The position numbers and the translations under genes were made by a program. Positions 17,029 through 26,002 of a stretch of 48,353 nucleotides of DNA are shown in pieces. The notes beneath the pieces were generated by a model. That model ran no database searches. It was not told the DNA's origin and saw only the letters and a list, made by a program, of their open reading frames with translations. How positions within the stretch are numbered: position 1 is the stretch's first letter; each line of letters starts with the position of its first letter. Source of the DNA: JAUMXJ01 sp041781135 (lineage in GTDB: Bacteria; Bacillota; Clostridia; Peptostreptococcales; Acidaminobacteraceae); contig JBHAZV010000047.1 of assembly GCA_041781135.1 (NCBI GenBank), positions 1 to 48,353 of the forward strand, written 5' to 3'.

Positions 17029-17817
17029 ATGGAAAATAATAAAAATAAGCTTTACTATAATGGAAAAATTTTGGATGCCGATACCGAGGTTCGCGCTTTC
17101 CAGACGGTGTACGAGGTTATAAGAATTAAGAACGGCAGGCCGGTCTTTTTTCACGAGCATCTCGAAAGGCTCAGGCAGTCCTGGTATCTGTCGGACCGGC
17201 TAAAGCACAGAGTGTATCCGGATGCGACTCATATAGCAGGAATAGTCGAGGAAATAATAAAGATAAACGGGATTAAAAATCAGAATGTTCGGATAGATCT
17301 CGATATAAACGATCTGATAGTTCGCCCGATGCCTTCATACTATCCCGTGGATCATTGTTATGCCGCAGGCGTTGATACCGTCAGTATGAAATACCTTCGC
17401 CCTACGCCTAATGCAAAGATATCCAATTCGCTGTTATATGAACGAGCAAACGAGCTCATGCGCATAGAGAATGTATTTGAGATTCTGCTTGTAAATGACG
17501 AAAACCAAATACTTGAAGGTTCTCGTTCAAATGTGTTCTTTGTGAAAGACAATGATGTTTTTACAACACCGACGGAAAATGTTCTGAGCGGCGTTACGAG
17601 AAATGCTGCACTAAAGATATTCGAGAGTATGCCGAATGTAGTTGTGCATTATGACGCTGTGTCACTCGACGATGTCTATATGTATGACTGCTGCTTTCTG
17701 ACCGGCACATCCATAGATCTGCTGCCTGTCAGGAGAATAGACAGCCAGATATTGGACAGTGCAAACAACATACATTATATGCAGGCGCTTAGACTATACA
17801 GACAGCTTATAGGGTGA
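17029..17817 (+). CDS. Class IV (fold-type IV) PLP aminotransferase-like protein
   Basis: A 262-residue protein of the branched-chain/D-amino-acid aminotransferase and aminodeoxychorismate-lyase superfamily. The PLP-binding Lys is in RPTPNAKISNS, and the family stretch EILLVNDENQILEGSRSNVF and the later SGVTR are intact. I cannot choose between IlvE, Dat and PabC from sequence alone; at 262 residues it is nearer Dat/PabC in size. The ATG directly follows the stop of the permease gene, so it is co-translated with the ABC unit. The functional link is unclear. Confidence 0.85.
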   Translation: MENNKNKLYYNGKILDADTEVRAFQTVYEVIRIKNGRPVFFHEHLERLRQSWYLSDRLKHRVYPDATHIAGIVEEIIKINGIKNQNVRIDLDINDLIVRPMPSYYPVDHCYAAGVDTVSMKYLRPTPNAKISNSLLYERANELMRIENVFEILLVNDENQILEGSRSNVFFVKDNDVFTTPTENVLSGVTRNAALKIFESMPNVVVHYDAVSLDDVYMYDCCFLTGTSIDLLPVRRIDSQILDSANNIHYMQALRLYRQLIG

Positions 17818-17835
17818 TTGTGCTCATTTATAGGA

Positions 17836-19491
17836 TTATTCAATTATCAGCCTCAGTACGACTGAGGCTTTTTGTTTTATTGTTTCAAGCGGGGCTGCTG
17901 TGAGCTTTTTGCCGTCTTCGTAGGCTATAAAGCTTGCAGCTTTTTGTTCCGGTATTGCATAGTCGATGCCTGGGTATGGCGCTTCTATTGGAAGTACAAA
18001 TCTTTCGAGCGAATTGTACTTGAGCACAATGCAGAATTCTTCCGGCAGAGCGGTGTTGTAGTAACAGTCTATAAGCTTGAATCCCGCTTCATTGAAATAT
18101 GTGTCTCCGAGGAATGTTAAAGAGGTGTGCTCAGCAGGAAAACGTTCGGAGTAATATGCCGAAACAATTGCATTTCCGGAAGAAAACACGCCTATGCCGC
18201 GGATTCTTTTATTTGAGTTATCGTCAATGCCGAAATCTGACAATCTCATTTGCACTATTCCGTAAATATTTCCTTTGCCCGGCATTGTTTCGTAGTGCGT
18301 TACGCCGGATTCTCCGATTGCAAGAACATTTTGAGCGTTCGGCAGCGTGTCGCAGCTGTCGACGGTATATGCGCGAAGTGCGGCAATATCGTCGTAGTAG
18401 GATATGTAAAAGAGCCCGCGCTCGCCGAAGTTTTCGCCAAAGCTGTTCATTGCGATAAATGCGCCGTCGCCTGGAGGCTGGTTGCTGAATTTCTCTTTTG
18501 GGTAGGAGTCATCCCAACCGATAAGGACGAGCTCGTGGGTTGCTTTTTGGCTTGCATTCTTGTGGTAGTATGCGGAGTTTTCCTTCTCGAAATACTGCAT
18601 TCTTAAAGGACCGTAGTATATGGAAGTCAAAGCGGCGCCGTTTTGGCTTATGGCTTCCTTTATGTGCTCAACTCCCGAAATTTCGCGGTATTCTCTGATA
18701 TAAACAGTACCGAGCCCGTCGGTAAAATAGGCCGAGGAACCGCGCCAGCTGCCTCCGGTGACTGAATCGGAAGGTATCGGACAATTTTTTATTATGTCTG
18801 TTTCTGAGATGTCGTAATAATTGCCGGAAGTCAGTGCGATTTTTATTTCCAGCAATGACGCCGCGGCATATGCCCAGCAGTCCTGCGTGCTGCCCTGGTC
18901 TTTTACAAAGTTTTCTGTCCCAAGCGCCTCTATGCTGTTGTAGCGAGCGGGAAGCTCCGCTTTTTGGGGATTTATTCCGCGCCTGAGCATGATTGTGCTG
19001 TCATATTCAAAATCGTTTGTATCGTCTATGCATATGTAGGCGATGCCCTCTATCCAGTATGTGGGCAGGCTGCTGCGCAGAATATTGCCATTTATGCTTA
19101 TTTTGGCCGCGAGCGGCGATATTCTTCTGATGTCTATGTTTTCGCCGAATTCTGATTCCGGCATATTTTCGCTCGATTCGGCGGCGGAAATTTTTATTTC
19201 GCCCACTGCGGAATATCCGTTTGCGATTTTTTCGGCGTTATAATCTGCCACAGAGAGCCCAATAGTAGCCAAATACTCGTTTGTAAGCGGGATATAGTAC
19301 CTGCCGTTTATCATTATCACTGGATTGCGCAGGGCGAGATTGTTTACATCACCGCCGGGCAGCTTGATATCGCCCCTGTAGATTATAGCTTGGGCATGTG
19401 TCGGATTAAAAAAAGCACAGACAAACAGTAGCGCCGCAAAAATGCATATTGCCTGCAGCGACCGAAGCATTTTAAGCATCGGCACTCTCAT
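17836..19491 (-). CDS. Secreted C1 (papain-like) cysteine protease with stalk-type N-terminal domain
   Basis: A 551-residue exported protein. The signal peptide spans about 1-35 (hydrophobic core AICIFAALLFVCAFF, then THAQA). Residues 36-175 resemble the copper-amine-oxidase-N surface domain (PVIMINGRYYIPLTNEYLA). The C1 peptidase follows with oxyanion Gln199, nucleophile Cys205 in DCWAYAA, His319 in ATHELVLIGWD and Asn349 in AMNSFG. The last 170 residues look like the lectin-like domain often found after such peptidases. No prodomain of plant papain type is obvious. The first ATG overlaps the upstream gene by 20 bp; Met5 or Met8 are possible starts. Its 3' end contains the terminator of the convergent operon. 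Confidence 0.88.
   Translation of the reverse strand: MRVPMLKMLRSLQAICIFAALLFVCAFFNPTHAQAIIYRGDIKLPGGDVNNLALRNPVIMINGRYYIPLTNEYLATIGLSVADYNAEKIANGYSAVGEIKISAAESSENMPESEFGENIDIRRISPLAAKISINGNILRSSLPTYWIEGIAYICIDDTNDFEYDSTIMLRRGINPQKAELPARYNSIEALGTENFVKDQGSTQDCWAYAAASLLEIKIALTSGNYYDISETDIIKNCPIPSDSVTGGSWRGSSAYFTDGLGTVYIREYREISGVEHIKEAISQNGAALTSIYYGPLRMQYFEKENSAYYHKNASQKATHELVLIGWDDSYPKEKFSNQPPGDGAFIAMNSFGENFGERGLFYISYYDDIAALRAYTVDSCDTLPNAQNVLAIGESGVTHYETMPGKGNIYGIVQMRLSDFGIDDNSNKRIRGIGVFSSGNAIVSAYYSERFPAEHTSLTFLGDTYFNEAGFKLIDCYYNTALPEEFCIVLKYNSLERFVLPIEAPYPGIDYAIPEQKAASFIAYEDGKKLTAAPLETIKQKASVVLRLIIE
17849..17878 (+). terminator. Terminator of the ABC-aminotransferase operon, inside the 3' end of the convergent protease gene
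   Basis: The 9-bp stem agcctcagt (17849-17857) with actgaggct (17861-17869), a 3-nt loop, and then tttttgtttt. It lies within the last codons of the minus-strand protease gene. Confidence 0.9.
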
Positions 19492-20059
19492 CGGAATTTT
19501 CTTGTGCGGCGCTGCCGTTCATAAGAAGGTGCAGAAGATCGCCATACAAAAAACGCGCGTTGTTTCGCCAGTTCTCACATATCTGTTTTGCGTCCTTATT
19601 GGTGAGTACGGTCAGATCCAAGTACATCAGCCGGTATGCCCCTTCGTTTATAGTGAGCTGGACATTGTATTCGCTTTCGTCTAATTTTACATATTCCGCC
19701 ATTATATTTGTGCGGCAGTTGAAAGATTTTTTTCTTTCGTCTATCGCATCGTTTATTTTACGGCGCATAGGCTGGGAGATGGTGTCTGTAAAAAGCTTGA
19801 CTGTATCGCTGCCGCTCTCGGTAATCAGAAGATATTGCCTTCCCTCGCTTTCGGTTTGCTTTATATGTCCTACGCTGAGAAGCTCTTCAGTAAATCGCTG
19901 AAGATCAAAGAAGTTCAGAAGTTCCTCGCCGGCTATGAAATCGGCAAATTGCTCTCTTGTGAGCGGAACACCGAAATAGTCGAGTATGTACATTATTGTG
20001 ACTTTTGCTTTCAGGACTTCGTCCTGCTTGATTCTCATGTTTTGGTCGTGAGCCGCCAT
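19472..20059 (-). CDS. DUF4364 family protein
   Basis: A 195-residue protein of a Firmicute family of unknown function, with a winged-helix-like N-terminal region (VLKAKVTIMYILDYFGVPLTREQF), so possibly a DNA-binding regulator. The family assignment is from recognition of that opening and the overall length. The frame stays open to 20461, but I place the start at 20059, where the conserved part begins and aggggaat stands just upstream. The longer version would run through the promoter and start of the divergent PAS gene. It precedes and overlaps the protease gene. Confidence 0.75.
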   Translation of the reverse strand: MAAHDQNMRIKQDEVLKAKVTIMYILDYFGVPLTREQFADFIAGEELLNFFDLQRFTEELLSVGHIKQTESEGRQYLLITESGSDTVKLFTDTISQPMRRKINDAIDERKKSFNCRTNIMAEYVKLDESEYNVQLTINEGAYRLMYLDLTVLTNKDAKQICENWRNNARFLYGDLLHLLMNGSAAQENSDESADA

Positions 20060-20116
20060 ATTCCCCTGCCTGTTTTTGATTATTCTATCAAAAATCAGCT
20101 CAAATGTCAGCAAATT

Positions 20117-20125
20117 TGGTATAAT
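20117..20125 (+). promoter_or_regulatory. Extended -10 promoter of the PAS-GGDEF gene
   Basis: TGGTATAAT gives the TGn extension plus a perfect TATAAT. No good -35 box is seen at 17 bp, as is usual for extended -10 promoters. The start codon is at 20144. Confidence 0.65.
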
Positions 20126-20143
20126 ATGGGCTGCGGGGGTGTT

Positions 20144-21364
20144 ATGATCGACACGAAGGAAGTACTGGATCTGCTGAATAGCAGCGGCGTCGTGATAGTT
20201 GTTTGGTCTACGAGGCCGAATGAGTCTGCGCTCTATATTTCTGATAATGTATCCCAGTTCGGTTATTCTCCTGAGGATTTTTACAGCGGCGAATTCACCG
20301 ATTACTGGCAGTTTGTCCATGAAGATGACAGAGAGCGCGCCAAAAAAGATATTTACGATGCTCGAAGGAATGTAGATGCAAGCAGGCATGTATGCTCGCT
20401 TACATACAGAGTGCGCTGCAAGACAGGAGAGATCAGGTATGTCGAAGAGACGCTGATCCACGAATCCAACGACGGTGAACTCTCGGAGAAGGGGTTTATT
20501 CGCGATATAACGGCGTCCACCGATTTAGTGCAGAGTCTCAGGATAATTGCGGAAAAGTATAATTATTTGGCTGAATGTACAAAAGATATTGCGTTTATAT
20601 TGGATTCTGGGAACAGGATCACATATGCAAATCCTGCGTTTACGAATATGTTTGACCTTAGAACCGGAGACAGCGCCGATGAACTCACTGTTAGCAACGG
20701 GATGTCGCTTTACAACGGACTGAAGGCGTACGCCGAGTCGGATTTACTTGATTTGTCGCGCAAAATAGAACTGATTTATAGGGGCAGCGCAAAAATTCTC
20801 GAATCGTACGTTCATACGCTTTCAAGTGGAGAAATATACGTAGTCGCGACAGATAACGAAGAAATCGACGAAATGAGGCAGCGGCTCGAATACCTCAAAA
20901 ACAGAGATGTTTCGAGCAAGTTGTATAATCAGAATGCTCTTGAACATTTTATACGGACGAACAACGGAGAGGGCTACAGGGTAGTCATGGCGAGGATAGA
21001 CGATTTTAAGCATCGCGTTCAGAGCGGCGGTTTTAACTATGCCGAAGAAATCGCTTCGCGTGTGGCAAATGCGATCAGCGAAGAGTTCTCTATGTATAAC
21101 GAGTTTATATTCAGGTCGTTCGAGGACGAGTTTGTCATATTTTCGCGTTCGCCGATAAACCATCTGCATATAAGTCAGGTAAACAAGAGGCTGCATCCGG
21201 ATTTGAAAATACTGTGGGGAATTTCGAGGCGAGGCAGCCGGTTCGGGGAAATGCTCGAGGAAGCGCGCTACGACCTGCGCGACATGGAGACTTTCTCTCG
21301 TTCCGGAAGCGTATTCGGAATAAACGAGGAAGAGGACTTGATATTTATTGGAAAGGAGAAATAA
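20144..21364 (+). CDS. PAS-PAS protein with degenerate GGDEF domain
   Basis: A 406-residue soluble protein. A first PAS domain (about 5-120, with QFVHEDDRERAK) and a second (about 135-235, with AFILDSGNRITYANPAF) are followed by a GGDEF-like domain (about 260-395). The GGDEF entry DVSSKLYNQNALEHFI and the helix pattern are kept, but the active-site loop reads SFEDEF in place of GGDEF, and the metal-binding DxDxFK is altered to RIDDFK. It is thus probably not a normal diguanylate cyclase and may act as a sensor or nucleotide-binding module. The ATG at 20144 follows a G-rich site; in-frame codons upstream lack family sequence. It abuts pepF directly. Confidence 0.82.
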   Translation: MIDTKEVLDLLNSSGVVIVVWSTRPNESALYISDNVSQFGYSPEDFYSGEFTDYWQFVHEDDRERAKKDIYDARRNVDASRHVCSLTYRVRCKTGEIRYVEETLIHESNDGELSEKGFIRDITASTDLVQSLRIIAEKYNYLAECTKDIAFILDSGNRITYANPAFTNMFDLRTGDSADELTVSNGMSLYNGLKAYAESDLLDLSRKIELIYRGSAKILESYVHTLSSGEIYVVATDNEEIDEMRQRLEYLKNRDVSSKLYNQNALEHFIRTNNGEGYRVVMARIDDFKHRVQSGGFNYAEEIASRVANAISEEFSMYNEFIFRSFEDEFVIFSRSPINHLHISQVNKRLHPDLKILWGISRRGSRFGEMLEEARYDLRDMETFSRSGSVFGINEEEDLIFIGKEK

Positions 21365-23116
21365 ATGGAAAATTACAAATGGAATCTTGGAGAGATGTTT
21401 GAAAGCGACGAGGCGTTTGAAAAGGCTTTTGCTGAATTTTCGCGCGATTTTGAGGGCATTGCCAGGTGGAAGGGCATACTTGGAAATTCAAAGGAAAATA
21501 TCGTCGGTTATCTGAAAGAAAGCGACGAATTGGAGCGCAGAGGCTACAATATGCTGGTTTATGCGCATATGAGAAATGATCTCGATACAAGGGATTCGAA
21601 ATCTCAGGATATTCTTACGCGCATAGAGCGGGCTATGACAAATTACAGTATGGCGAATTCTTTTGCAGGACCGGAGCTTCTTGCAGTGGATGAGGATGTA
21701 TTGCGTTCGATTCCGAACGAGCCGGGAATGGCTGACTATTCGCATATGATAGATAACCTCATAAGGAATAAAAAGCATGTACTCAGCCCTGAACTTGAAA
21801 ATATGCTCGCGATGACAAAACAGTTTTCGGATGCCGCAGATAAGGCGTACGGAAAACTAAAAGATGCCGACCTAGTTTACGAGGATGTAGCGGATTCCGA
21901 GGGCAAGGCGCATCCGCTCACGGAGGCTTCGTACGGCAAGTATATGGAGTCGCGCGACAGAGTGCTCAGAAAGAATACTTTCGAGAAAAAATACGCGGCG
22001 TATATCAGTCATATCAATACTTTCGCAAGTCTGCTCGAAAGTGAGGTCAAAAAGAACATATTTTATGCGCGCGCGAGAGGCTTTGAATCGGCTCGTCATG
22101 CCGCGCTGCACGGAAACAACGTTCCTGTCAGCGTTATGGACAGCATGATAGACGCTGTGCACGCGAATTTGCCTACGCTTTACAGGGTATTTGACATCAG
22201 GAGAAGGGCGCTCGGTTATGATGAACTGCATCTTTATGACAATAACGTAACCATTGCCGACTGCGATTTTGAGGTGCCTTTTGAAGAGGGCAAGAAAATG
22301 GTCTTGGAAGCGGTCAAAATTTACGGCTCGGATTATGCCGAAATTGCAGAGTGCGGTCTCAACAGCGGCTGGGCTGATGTGTACGAATCTGAGGGCAAGC
22401 GCGGCGGCGCTTATTCTTGGGGGTCATATGATTCTGCGCCGTACATGCTCCTAAATTACAACGATACTCTGGATTCTGTGTTTACGCTCGCTCACGAGCT
22501 TGGGCATTCGATGCATTCGTACTACACAAGAAAGGCGCAGCCATATGTAAATTCTCACTATGCTACTTTTGTGGCGGAGGTTGCGTCGACATGCAATGAG
22601 TGCCTGCTGAATGATTACCTGCTCAAAAACGAGAAAGACGCCGATAAACGGAAGTATATTATAGGCAATTTTATTGACAGTTTCAAAGGTACGATCTTCA
22701 GACAGGCGATGTTTGCAGAGTTTGAGAGGGATATCCATGCGCGAGTAGAGGCTGGCGGCTCGCTGACTGTGGACTATCTCTGCGATCACTATTTAGAGCT
22801 GGTAAAGCTCTATTTTGGGCCGAATGTCGTGTGTGATGAGCAGATAAAGTACGAGTGGGCGAGGATTCCGCATTTCTATATGAATTTTTATGTGTTCCAG
22901 TATTCGACAGGTTTTTCTGCCGCCGTTGCTCTATCTAAGCAAATACTGGAAGGCAGGACGGATAATGCGTTCAAGTTCCTGTCGAGCGGCGGTTCGGATT
23001 ATCCTATACAGATACTCAGAAACGCCGGCATAGAAATGGAAACCTCCGAGACGGTTGAAAATGCGCTAAAAGTGTTCAAACAATTGGTCGACGAGTATGA
23101 AATCCTTGCAAAGTAG
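21365..23116 (+). CDS. pepF: Oligoendopeptidase F (M3 metallopeptidase)
   Basis: A 583-residue cytosolic zinc peptidase that trims oligopeptides. The zinc motif HELGHSMH starts at His377, and the downstream zinc Glu lies in FVAEVASTCNE. Length and the helical N-terminal half fit the family. The start codon directly follows the PAS gene stop, with AAAGGAG upstream. Its 3' end overlaps nth by 20 bp. Confidence 0.96.
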   Translation: MENYKWNLGEMFESDEAFEKAFAEFSRDFEGIARWKGILGNSKENIVGYLKESDELERRGYNMLVYAHMRNDLDTRDSKSQDILTRIERAMTNYSMANSFAGPELLAVDEDVLRSIPNEPGMADYSHMIDNLIRNKKHVLSPELENMLAMTKQFSDAADKAYGKLKDADLVYEDVADSEGKAHPLTEASYGKYMESRDRVLRKNTFEKKYAAYISHINTFASLLESEVKKNIFYARARGFESARHAALHGNNVPVSVMDSMIDAVHANLPTLYRVFDIRRRALGYDELHLYDNNVTIADCDFEVPFEEGKKMVLEAVKIYGSDYAEIAECGLNSGWADVYESEGKRGGAYSWGSYDSAPYMLLNYNDTLDSVFTLAHELGHSMHSYYTRKAQPYVNSHYATFVAEVASTCNECLLNDYLLKNEKDADKRKYIIGNFIDSFKGTIFRQAMFAEFERDIHARVEAGGSLTVDYLCDHYLELVKLYFGPNVVCDEQIKYEWARIPHFYMNFYVFQYSTGFSAAVALSKQILEGRTDNAFKFLSSGGSDYPIQILRNAGIEMETSETVENALKVFKQLVDEYEILAK

Positions 23117-23765
23117 GTCGTTCGGCAAGAAGTATTCGCAAATCTACGATTGTTTGGAATGCCAGCATCCGGATGCAAAGCCGGAGCTCATTTACAAAAA
23201 TAATTTTGAGCTTCTTACAGCGGTTATATTATCCGCTCAGTGCACGGATGTGCGCGTAAATGCGGTAACCTCGGCGCTCTTTGGCAGAGCGCCGGACGCC
23301 GCGGCTCTTGCAGGTATGGATGTTGGGGATATTGAGGAAATTATAAAGAGCTGCGGACTTTTCAGGAGCAAGGCGCGGTATATACAGCAAACCGCAAAGC
23401 TGTTGTGCGAAAGGTTTGGAGGCGAGGTGCCGTCGGGTTTTAACGAGCTTGTTTCACTGCCGGGGGTGAGCAGAAAAACTGCCAATGTGGTGCGCTCTGT
23501 CGGGTTCGGAATACCGGCAATAGCGGTCGATACGCATGTATTCAGGGTTTCGAGGCGGATAGGATTATCTGACGGAAAGTCGGTGGAGGATGTGGAGCGC
23601 GATCTTAGGAAGCGGTTTCCGGAAAATGTATGGAACAGGCTGCACCATCTGCTGATATTTCACGGCAGGAGGGTCTGCGATGCGAGGGCGCCGCGCTGCG
23701 GGGAATGTTCGATAAGGGATTACTGCAGGGCATACCTGAGAAACGATTTCAGCTATAAGTCATAA
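23097..23765 (+). CDS. nth: Endonuclease III
   Basis: A base-excision DNA glycosylase/AP lyase for oxidised pyrimidines, 222 residues. The helix-hairpin-helix LPGVSRKTAN carries catalytic Lys128, and catalytic Asp145 is in AVDTHVFR. The C-terminal [4Fe-4S] ligands Cys194, 201, 204 and 210 keep the C-x6-C-x2-C-x5-C spacing. The ATG at 23097 lies within the end of pepF; the two genes are probably translationally coupled. Confidence 0.96.
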   Translation: MKSLQSRSFGKKYSQIYDCLECQHPDAKPELIYKNNFELLTAVILSAQCTDVRVNAVTSALFGRAPDAAALAGMDVGDIEEIIKSCGLFRSKARYIQQTAKLLCERFGGEVPSGFNELVSLPGVSRKTANVVRSVGFGIPAIAVDTHVFRVSRRIGLSDGKSVEDVERDLRKRFPENVWNRLHHLLIFHGRRVCDARAPRCGECSIRDYCRAYLRNDFSYKS

Positions 23766-23777
23766 TAGAGGTTTACT

Positions 23778-25937
23778 ATGGAGATGCCAAAAGATCAACT
23801 GTTAGCGCTTGATATAGGAACGAGGTCAGTCATAGGCGTGTTGCTGAGGCCGGAGAACGACAAGTATTCGGTTGTGGATTTTGAGCGCGTGGAACACAGC
23901 GAGCGCGCGATGCTCGATGGACAGATACACGATATCGAAAAAGTCACTTCTGTGGTAAGGGGAGTTGTCGATGCGCTTCAGGAGAGGAACGGCGCGATTT
24001 CTCAGGCGGCGATAGCGGCGGCGGGCAGGACCCTTGTCACCGAGAGGGTTAAGGCGGAGATCGAGCTTGATCTTACAAAGGAGATCGACAAAGAAGTTAC
24101 CGACAGACTGCAGATGCTGGCTGTGCAGAAGGCGCAGAGCATAATAGACGAAACTCGGAACGGCAGGCTTCAGCGCGTTTCCGACGATCAGGACGCATAT
24201 GTGAGCCGGCCGATAAGCACGGAGGATTATTATACGGTCGGACATTCTGTCATTGAATACAGGCTGGACGATGCGCTTATTTTGAATCCTTACGGGCACA
24301 GGGGCAGCAGACTTGCTGTAGAGATTATTGCGACTTTTTTGCCGCATATAGTTGTAGACAGCCTTTACACGGTGCTCGGCAAGGCCGGGCTCGATGTGCT
24401 TAATCTGACTCTGGAGCCAATCGCCGCGATGAATGTAGCGATACCGCAGAAGCTCAGGCTTTTGAACTTGGCGCTTGTCGATATAGGAGCTGGCACTTCG
24501 GATATTGCGATCTCTAAGGATGGAACTATCCATTCGTACGGGATGGTGGCAATGGCGGGTGACAGTATCACGGAGGTTGTGGCGAGGGAGTATCTTCTCG
24601 ATTTTAATGCAGCAGAGGAACTTAAAATTAAGGCATCCGTTTCCAAAAATCTTAAGTACACAGATGTCATCGGGCTTGCCGGCAAGACCACCGCAAAGGA
24701 GCTTTTCGAAAAAGTTTCGCCTACTCTTGATGAGCTTACTTCAAAGATAGCCGAGAGTATACTCGAACTGAATGGCAAAGCGCCTTCCGCTGTTTTTTGT
24801 ATAGGCGGAGGTTCGCAGCTGAGGGGGTTGCGCGAAAAGCTTGCTTCTAAGCTTGGACTTTCAGCGGACAGAGTGGCGGTCAAAAGCATAGAGCATCTGG
24901 ATATGGTAAGCTTTAAGAGCGAGCCGCCGACCGGACCTGAATATATAACGCCGATAGGCATTGGAGTGACTGCCGTAGAGGAACGTGATCACGACTTTTT
25001 GCAGGTTACGGTGGGCGGAACGACCATACGCATATTTAATACCAAGAAGGTGCAGCTTTCCGATGCTTTGCTGTTGTCCGGCTACAATGCAAAAAGTCTG
25101 CTCAGCGAGAGGGGGCAGAGCATATTTGTGACTGTCGACGGCATAGAAAAAGAGATAAAGGGCGAATTTGGCGAGCCGGCATGCCTTATGGTAAACGGGC
25201 AGGTGTCGAGTCTTGACCGCCCGATAAATCATAAAGATCAGGTGATAGTAGTGCCGGCAAAGGCGGGCGAACGCCGCAGGATGAGGCTCGGAGAGCTCGT
25301 AAAGACAGATGAGGTATGCTATCTTCGCGGGATGCCGTTCCGTCTTGTAGATTACATATCCGTGGGCGGCATAAACAGAACTCCGGATTTCATATTAAAA
25401 GATGGAGACGAAATCGTCACCAAGGGGATTAAGACCGTAGAGGAACTCGCCCACCGAGCCGAGCTCGATTTTGAAGCATATTGCATAACGCTTGGCGGCG
25501 AGGCACTTTTAGGCGCTGAGCCGCTTATACGGAATGCCAAGTATGAAATCGGCAGCCGCGAAGAATACGAAGCCGCTCAGCGCCCGGATGGCGCAGTCCG
25601 GTTTGGCGCGCACGCAGGGGTAAACTCCGGAGCCGGCGCGGATGCAGGCGCGGGTCAGCTTTTCCAAACTATGGACAGCGTGCGCGTCGCCGCGGAGCGG
25701 CGACCTGTATCCACGGTGCACAACGGAATGGAAGTCACAGTAAACGGCACGCCGTACATAGTGGAGTCCGGCACTGTGTTTGTTCAGCTGTTTGACATCA
25801 TCGGATTCGACACATCTACTATCGGATTTGATCCGAGTCAGCGCAGCAAAAATTTAGAGATGCTGTTAAACGGAGAGCCTGCAAACTTTCGAACTCCGCT
25901 TAAAAATGGGGATATGGCTGTCATCAGATGGATCTGA
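23778..25937 (+). CDS. FtsA/PilM-like actin-fold ATPase with long C-terminal extension
   Basis: A 719-residue protein. Residues 1-390 form an actin-fold ATPase: phosphate-1 LALDIGTRSVIGVLL, phosphate-2 LALVDIGAGTSDIAIS, and adenosine-site AVFCIGGGSQLRGLREKL. An FtsA-type SHS2 region lies between. The remaining 320 residues contain beta-rich segments resembling small ubiquitin-like (ThiS/SLBB-like) modules, with HKDQVIVVPAKAGE and KDGDEIVTKG repeated in style, and an NGxP/NGEP motif. Firmicute homologues are annotated as cell-division FtsA-domain proteins; their role is unclear. I see no clear amphipathic C-terminal membrane-targeting helix. Confidence 0.82.
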   Translation: MEMPKDQLLALDIGTRSVIGVLLRPENDKYSVVDFERVEHSERAMLDGQIHDIEKVTSVVRGVVDALQERNGAISQAAIAAAGRTLVTERVKAEIELDLTKEIDKEVTDRLQMLAVQKAQSIIDETRNGRLQRVSDDQDAYVSRPISTEDYYTVGHSVIEYRLDDALILNPYGHRGSRLAVEIIATFLPHIVVDSLYTVLGKAGLDVLNLTLEPIAAMNVAIPQKLRLLNLALVDIGAGTSDIAISKDGTIHSYGMVAMAGDSITEVVAREYLLDFNAAEELKIKASVSKNLKYTDVIGLAGKTTAKELFEKVSPTLDELTSKIAESILELNGKAPSAVFCIGGGSQLRGLREKLASKLGLSADRVAVKSIEHLDMVSFKSEPPTGPEYITPIGIGVTAVEERDHDFLQVTVGGTTIRIFNTKKVQLSDALLLSGYNAKSLLSERGQSIFVTVDGIEKEIKGEFGEPACLMVNGQVSSLDRPINHKDQVIVVPAKAGERRRMRLGELVKTDEVCYLRGMPFRLVDYISVGGINRTPDFILKDGDEIVTKGIKTVEELAHRAELDFEAYCITLGGEALLGAEPLIRNAKYEIGSREEYEAAQRPDGAVRFGAHAGVNSGAGADAGAGQLFQTMDSVRVAAERRPVSTVHNGMEVTVNGTPYIVESGTVFVQLFDIIGFDTSTIGFDPSQRSKNLEMLLNGEPANFRTPLKNGDMAVIRWI

Positions 25938-26002
25938 TGGATGTTAATTTTATTTAATTATGAGTAATTGAATTATTAACATACCTGTGGTAGGATTGAA
26001 TA

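Noticed and set aside
18099..18606. Plus-strand open frames inside the protease gene
   Set aside because: They are reverse-strand shadows, Cys/Arg-rich with no ribosome-binding site or family content.
19835..20143. In-frame extension of the PAS-GGDEF gene to 509 residues
   Set aside because: The extra 103 residues overlap the DUF4364 coding sequence on the other strand and show no PAS-family content. A promoter and G-rich ribosome-binding site just before 20144 support the shorter form.
20060..20461. In-frame extension of the DUF4364 gene to 329 residues
   Set aside because: The added segment is the reverse frame of the PAS gene and its promoter, with no family similarity.
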